From an uncultured Acetobacter sp. (GTDB taxonomy: Bacteria; Pseudomonadota; Alphaproteobacteria; Acetobacterales; Acetobacteraceae), in contig CALCDN010000139.1 in NCBI GenBank assembly GCA_937900755.1, positions 1 through 7,613 on the forward strand: DNA of 7,613 bases. The letters are read 5' to 3'. A program made the translations under genes and the position numbers. Every line of letters begins with the position of its first letter. Position 1 is the stretch's first letter. Below the pieces are notes generated by a model. It made no database searches, was not told the DNA's origin, and saw only the letters and a program-made list of their open reading frames with translations. Below are positions 4,885-7,613 of this stretch, in pieces.

Positions 4885-7035
4885 ATGCCGGAGCCGCACA
4901 CGAACGCCCCCGGCAGGCCTTTTCAGGCGCTGCCCCCTGAAGCATGCCTGGACATGCCGGTCCAGAGCCTGCAAAAACCGGCCAATATGGAAGGGCGCGG
5001 GTGCCGGCCCGCTACATCGCCTTCCAGTATTGTGCTGCGCCGCCTTTGTGTTATTGGCTCAGCCCTTGCCCTGACCGCCTATGGCGCATGGCGCACGCAC
5101 ATGGTTATGGACGAGGCGGGCGTGTCCGCTCTGGGCATTATCATGCTGGTGCTGTTTATTGCGCTCTTCATGTGGATCGCACTGGCCTTCACCTCCTCGG
5201 TGGCGGGGTTCTGCTCGCTGGTCGCGCATGGCGGGCTTGGCCTTGGCATCCGCCGCTCCGGCCCCCTGCCCACGCTAGCGCGCAGGACGGCCCTGCTGCT
5301 GCCCACCTACAACGAACCCCCACACCGCGTTATGGCCGGGTTGCGCGCCATTTACAGCAGTCTGGAGGAAACGGGACAACTGGACAGGTTTGACCTGTTC
5401 ATTCTCTCCGACACCACAAACCCCGATGTGTGGGTCAAGGAGGAGGCCGCCTTTCTGGCCCTGCGTGAGCAGGTTGGCGGGCAGGACCGTATTTTTTACC
5501 GCCGCAGGCATAATAATGTCGAGCGCAAGGCGGGCAATGTGGGCGAATGGGTGCGCCGCTTTGGCGGTGCCTACGACCACATGGTCACGCTGGACGCGGA
5601 CTCGGTCATGTCCGGTCAGACGCTGGTGCGCATGGCCGACGCCATGGAGCGCAACCCCGGTGTTGGCCTGATCCAGACCCTGCCGGTTATTGTGGGTGGC
5701 ACCACCCTGTTTGCCCGGTTGCAGCAGTTTGCCGGGCGTGTTTACGGCCCCATAATTGCGTACGGCATTGCATGGTGGCATGGTGCTGAGGGGAACTACT
5801 GGGGCCACAACGCCATTATCCGCACCCGTGCCTTTGCCAGCCAGGCCGGTTTGCCACATGTGCCGGGCAAGCCTCCCTTTGGCGGGCACATTCTGAGCCA
5901 TGACTTTGTGGAAGCCGCGTTGATGCGCCGTGGCGGCTGGGCCATTCACATGATCCCCGCACTGGATGGATCGTATGAGGAAAGCCCGCCCTCCCTGACC
6001 GATGTGGCCATCCGTGACCGACGCTGGTGCCAGGGCAACCTGCAACACGTCAAGGTGCTGCCCACCAAAGGGCTGCACTGGGTCAGCCGCATGCACATGG
6101 TGGTGGGGATCGGGGCGTACGTAACATCCCCCCTGTGGCTGGTGTTCCTGCTGACCGGGATTTTGATTTCGCTTCAGGCGCATTTTCAGCGGCCCGAATA
6201 TTTTGGCGATACAAAGCTCCTGTACCCGCACTGGCCGCATGTGGACCCGGTGCAGGCCAAATACGTGTTTATTGGCACCATGGTCGTGCTGCTGGCACCC
6301 AAGCTGCTGGCCTATATTGCCCTTCTGCTTGACCCGGAAATGCGGCGCGGAACGGGTGGGCCTGTCCGGGCGGCCCTGTCTGTGCTGGTGGAAACACTGA
6401 TTGGCGGCCTGATCGCCCCTATCGCCATGCTGATCCAGACATCGGGGGTGATTTCCATCCTGAGCGGACACGACTCAGGATGGAACACGCAGCGGCGTGA
6501 TGATGGCGGGATCCCCTTCATGGAAGTGGCGCGCCAATACGCGCGCTTTACTTTGTTCGGCCTTGTTCTGGGGGCTGGGGCATGGGTTGTTTCACCCTCC
6601 CTGTTTTTCTGGATGACACCGGTGCTGCTTGGGCTGGTTTTTTCCATACCCCTCGTGGCGTTCACCAGCAGCCGGGCCATGGGGGTGGGCTTTCGTCGGG
6701 CCGGGCTTTTGCTGGTGCCAGAGGAAACACACCTGCCTGACGTTTTGGAAAAACTCGAACAGGCGGAAGCGCAGGACCATGGTCCCTCCCAGCCCGATGA
6801 CGCCCTGCGCGCCTTGCGGGCCAACCAGGTTTTGTGTCAGGCGCATATCGCCATGTTGCCAGCCGAGCGCCGCATGGGCGATCCCATTAACGCTGACCAG
6901 CTTGTCGGGCTGGTCAAGCTGGCCGAAGCGCCTTCCCTGCCTGACGTGCAAAGCCGTTTGACGGTCAAGGAAAAAGCCGCCGTTCTGGGCAGCCGCGCAG
7001 GCGTGGACCTGATTCTGGCTCTCCCCGAATCGTAA
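4885..7035 (+). CDS. opgH: Glucans biosynthesis glucosyltransferase OpgH (MdoH)
   Basis: An inner-membrane family 2 glycosyltransferase that polymerises glucose from UDP-glucose into the glucan backbone and moves it to the periplasm, where OpgG acts. From the ATG at 4885 it has 716 residues. Two membrane helices lie at about 50-72 and 83-112. The cytoplasmic catalytic domain follows: LLPTYNEPP (138-146), DLFILSDTTNPD (170-181), DADS (237-240, UDP and metal binding), QTLP (264-267), LSHDFVEAALMRRGGW (337-352, with the general-base Asp340) and RDRRWCQGN (377-385, the QxxRW-like acceptor motif). Further membrane segments are near 404-430, 458-482, 497-526 and 554-594, and a cytoplasmic tail of about 115 residues ends the protein. 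E. coli OpgH has 847 residues with a cytoplasmic N-terminus of about 140 that contacts FtsZ; here only about 48 precede the first helix. An in-frame GTG at 4858, overlapping opgG, would add 9 residues. Confidence 0.97.
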   Translation: MPEPHTNAPGRPFQALPPEACLDMPVQSLQKPANMEGRGCRPATSPSSIVLRRLCVIGSALALTAYGAWRTHMVMDEAGVSALGIIMLVLFIALFMWIALAFTSSVAGFCSLVAHGGLGLGIRRSGPLPTLARRTALLLPTYNEPPHRVMAGLRAIYSSLEETGQLDRFDLFILSDTTNPDVWVKEEAAFLALREQVGGQDRIFYRRRHNNVERKAGNVGEWVRRFGGAYDHMVTLDADSVMSGQTLVRMADAMERNPGVGLIQTLPVIVGGTTLFARLQQFAGRVYGPIIAYGIAWWHGAEGNYWGHNAIIRTRAFASQAGLPHVPGKPPFGGHILSHDFVEAALMRRGGWAIHMIPALDGSYEESPPSLTDVAIRDRRWCQGNLQHVKVLPTKGLHWVSRMHMVVGIGAYVTSPLWLVFLLTGILISLQAHFQRPEYFGDTKLLYPHWPHVDPVQAKYVFIGTMVVLLAPKLLAYIALLLDPEMRRGTGGPVRAALSVLVETLIGGLIAPIAMLIQTSGVISILSGHDSGWNTQRRDDGGIPFMEVARQYARFTLFGLVLGAGAWVVSPSLFFWMTPVLLGLVFSIPLVAFTSSRAMGVGFRRAGLLLVPEETHLPDVLEKLEQAEAQDHGPSQPDDALRALRANQVLCQAHIAMLPAERRMGDPINADQLVGLVKLAEAPSLPDVQSRLTVKEKAAVLGSRAGVDLILALPES

Positions 7036-7048
7036 AGGTAGGGGGAGT

Positions 7049-7081
7049 GGCCCGCGCAGCGTGCTGCGCGCCGCTGGGGCC
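7049..7081. terminator. GC-rich hairpin between convergent opgH and nagA
   Basis: A perfect 8-bp inverted repeat CGCGCAGC-GT-GCTGCGCG (7053-7070) is flanked by GGCC (7049-7052) and GGCC (7078-7081), which can pair outside it. It lies in the 51-bp gap between two genes that end toward each other, where a bidirectional terminator is expected. Neither strand has a T run after the stem, so it is not a textbook intrinsic terminator and may only stabilise 3' ends. Confidence 0.5.
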
Positions 7082-7086
7082 GCGGG

Positions 7087-7613
7087 TCAGGTAATGCGCT
7101 GGCCCGCCACCCAGACTTCCTGCACGTTGAGCGCGTGATCCATAACAACAAAATCGGCCCGTTGGCCCGCGCGCAGGGTGCCCCGGTCGTGTAACCCAAG
7201 GTATCGGGCCGGGTTGCGCGTCAGCAGCACGGCGGCCTGGTGCAAGGGCAGGCCAGCCTGCACGGCGTTGCGCAAGGCGGTATCAAGAGTCAGGACACTC
7301 CCGGCCAGGTTGCCGCCAGGCAGGCGGACAGCGCCCCCTTCCACCATGACGCTCTGCCCGCCCAAAAGGTTTGGACCATCCGCCTGCCCGGCCGCGCGCA
7401 TGGCGTCGGTTACAAACAGCAGTCGTTCGGGCATGACGCGCTGGGCCAGCCGGAATGTGGCGGGGTGGACGTGGTGGGTATCAAAAATCAGTTCGGCGTA
7501 GGCGTCGCTGCACATCAGGGCGGTGGCCGGGCCGGGTTTGCGGCTTTCAATACCGGCCATGGCGTTGAACAGATGGGTCGCCCCCGGTGTTCCCCCGGCA
7601 TTGCAGATATGGC
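7087..7613 (-). CDS. nagA: N-acetylglucosamine-6-phosphate deacetylase, 5' end missing
   Basis: The C-terminal part (about 175 residues) of a cytoplasmic amidohydrolase that removes acetate from GlcNAc-6-phosphate to give glucosamine-6-phosphate, in amino-sugar use and peptidoglycan recycling. The frame is open to the right edge; the ATG at 7560 is internal, because the residues before it (GATHLFNAM) are a hallmark NagA motif carrying a metal or substrate-binding His. Next come FDTHHVHPATFRLA, whose HVH corresponds to the substrate-binding His region (ADGLHVD in E. coli), and LLFVTDAM, whose Asp is the catalytic acid/base. Then follow GGNLAGSVLTLDTALRN and the typical end NPARYLGLHDRGTLRAGQRADFVVMD. 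The gene ends with TGA at 7087-7089, tail to tail with opgH. Whether it sits in a nag operon cannot be seen here. Confidence 0.95.
   Translation of the reverse strand, partial: HICNAGGTPGATHLFNAMAGIESRKPGPATALMCSDAYAELIFDTHHVHPATFRLAQRVMPERLLFVTDAMRAAGQADGPNLLGGQSVMVEGGAVRLPGGNLAGSVLTLDTALRNAVQAGLPLHQAAVLLTRNPARYLGLHDRGTLRAGQRADFVVMDHALNVQEVWVAGQRIT

Noticed and set aside
5275..6471. 398-codon open frame on the minus strand opposite opgH
   Set aside because: It is antisense to the conserved catalytic domain of opgH, is rich in His and Gln as codon-shadow translations often are, and has no known motif.
1..7613. Mobile elements, CRISPR arrays, tRNA or rRNA genes, defence systems
   Set aside because: No transposase-like frame, terminal repeats, regularly spaced repeats or RNA gene was seen. 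All main frames are accounted for by recognisable chromosomal families.

Overview
The window looks like ordinary chromosome from an acetic acid bacterium (Acetobacteraceae, Alphaproteobacteria). This is inferred from the high-GC codon use, the alphaproteobacterial style of RecA and of the gamma-glutamyltransferase, and the GTTC-based operator in front of recA. Genus cannot be fixed from sequence reading alone.

Layout, left to right. (1) 1-1028, plus strand: 3' part of a gamma-glutamyltransferase-family gene whose beginning lies outside the window. (2) 1029-1289: recA control region, with a near-consensus sigma70 promoter whose -10 TATAAT sits in the 7-base centre of a perfect 10-bp inverted repeat (LexA-like operator), followed by a leader of about 177 nt with three small predicted hairpins. 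(3) 1290-2321: complete recA. (4) 2322-2837, minus strand: GNAT acetyltransferase, whose stop codon directly abuts the recA stop codon. (5) 2902-3249, plus strand: a one-domain ModE/LysR-type winged-helix protein, divergent from the GNAT gene. (6) 3273-7035, plus strand: promoter and two-gene operon for osmoregulated periplasmic glucan synthesis, opgG (twin-arginine-like signal peptide, GTG start) and opgH (membrane glucosyltransferase), separated by only 2 nt. (7) 7036-7086: GC-rich hairpin between convergent genes. (8) 7087-7613, minus strand: 3' part of nagA, N-acetylglucosamine-6-phosphate deacetylase, running off the right edge.

Functionally the window is a set of neighbouring housekeeping units: DNA repair and SOS response (recA), beta-glucan synthesis at the inner membrane and maturation in the periplasm (opgG, opgH), amino-sugar recycling (nagA), glutathione or gamma-glutamyl metabolism (ggt-like), and two accessory proteins (GNAT, ModE-like). 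Only opgG and opgH clearly work together.

I found no mobile element, CRISPR array, tRNA or rRNA, and no convincing new multi-gene system. The points most worth a second look are the inverted-repeat form of the recA operator with its overlapping -10 box and structured leader, the recA/GNAT junction with no intergenic space, the ModE-like protein without a metal-binding domain, and the short OpgH N-terminus.
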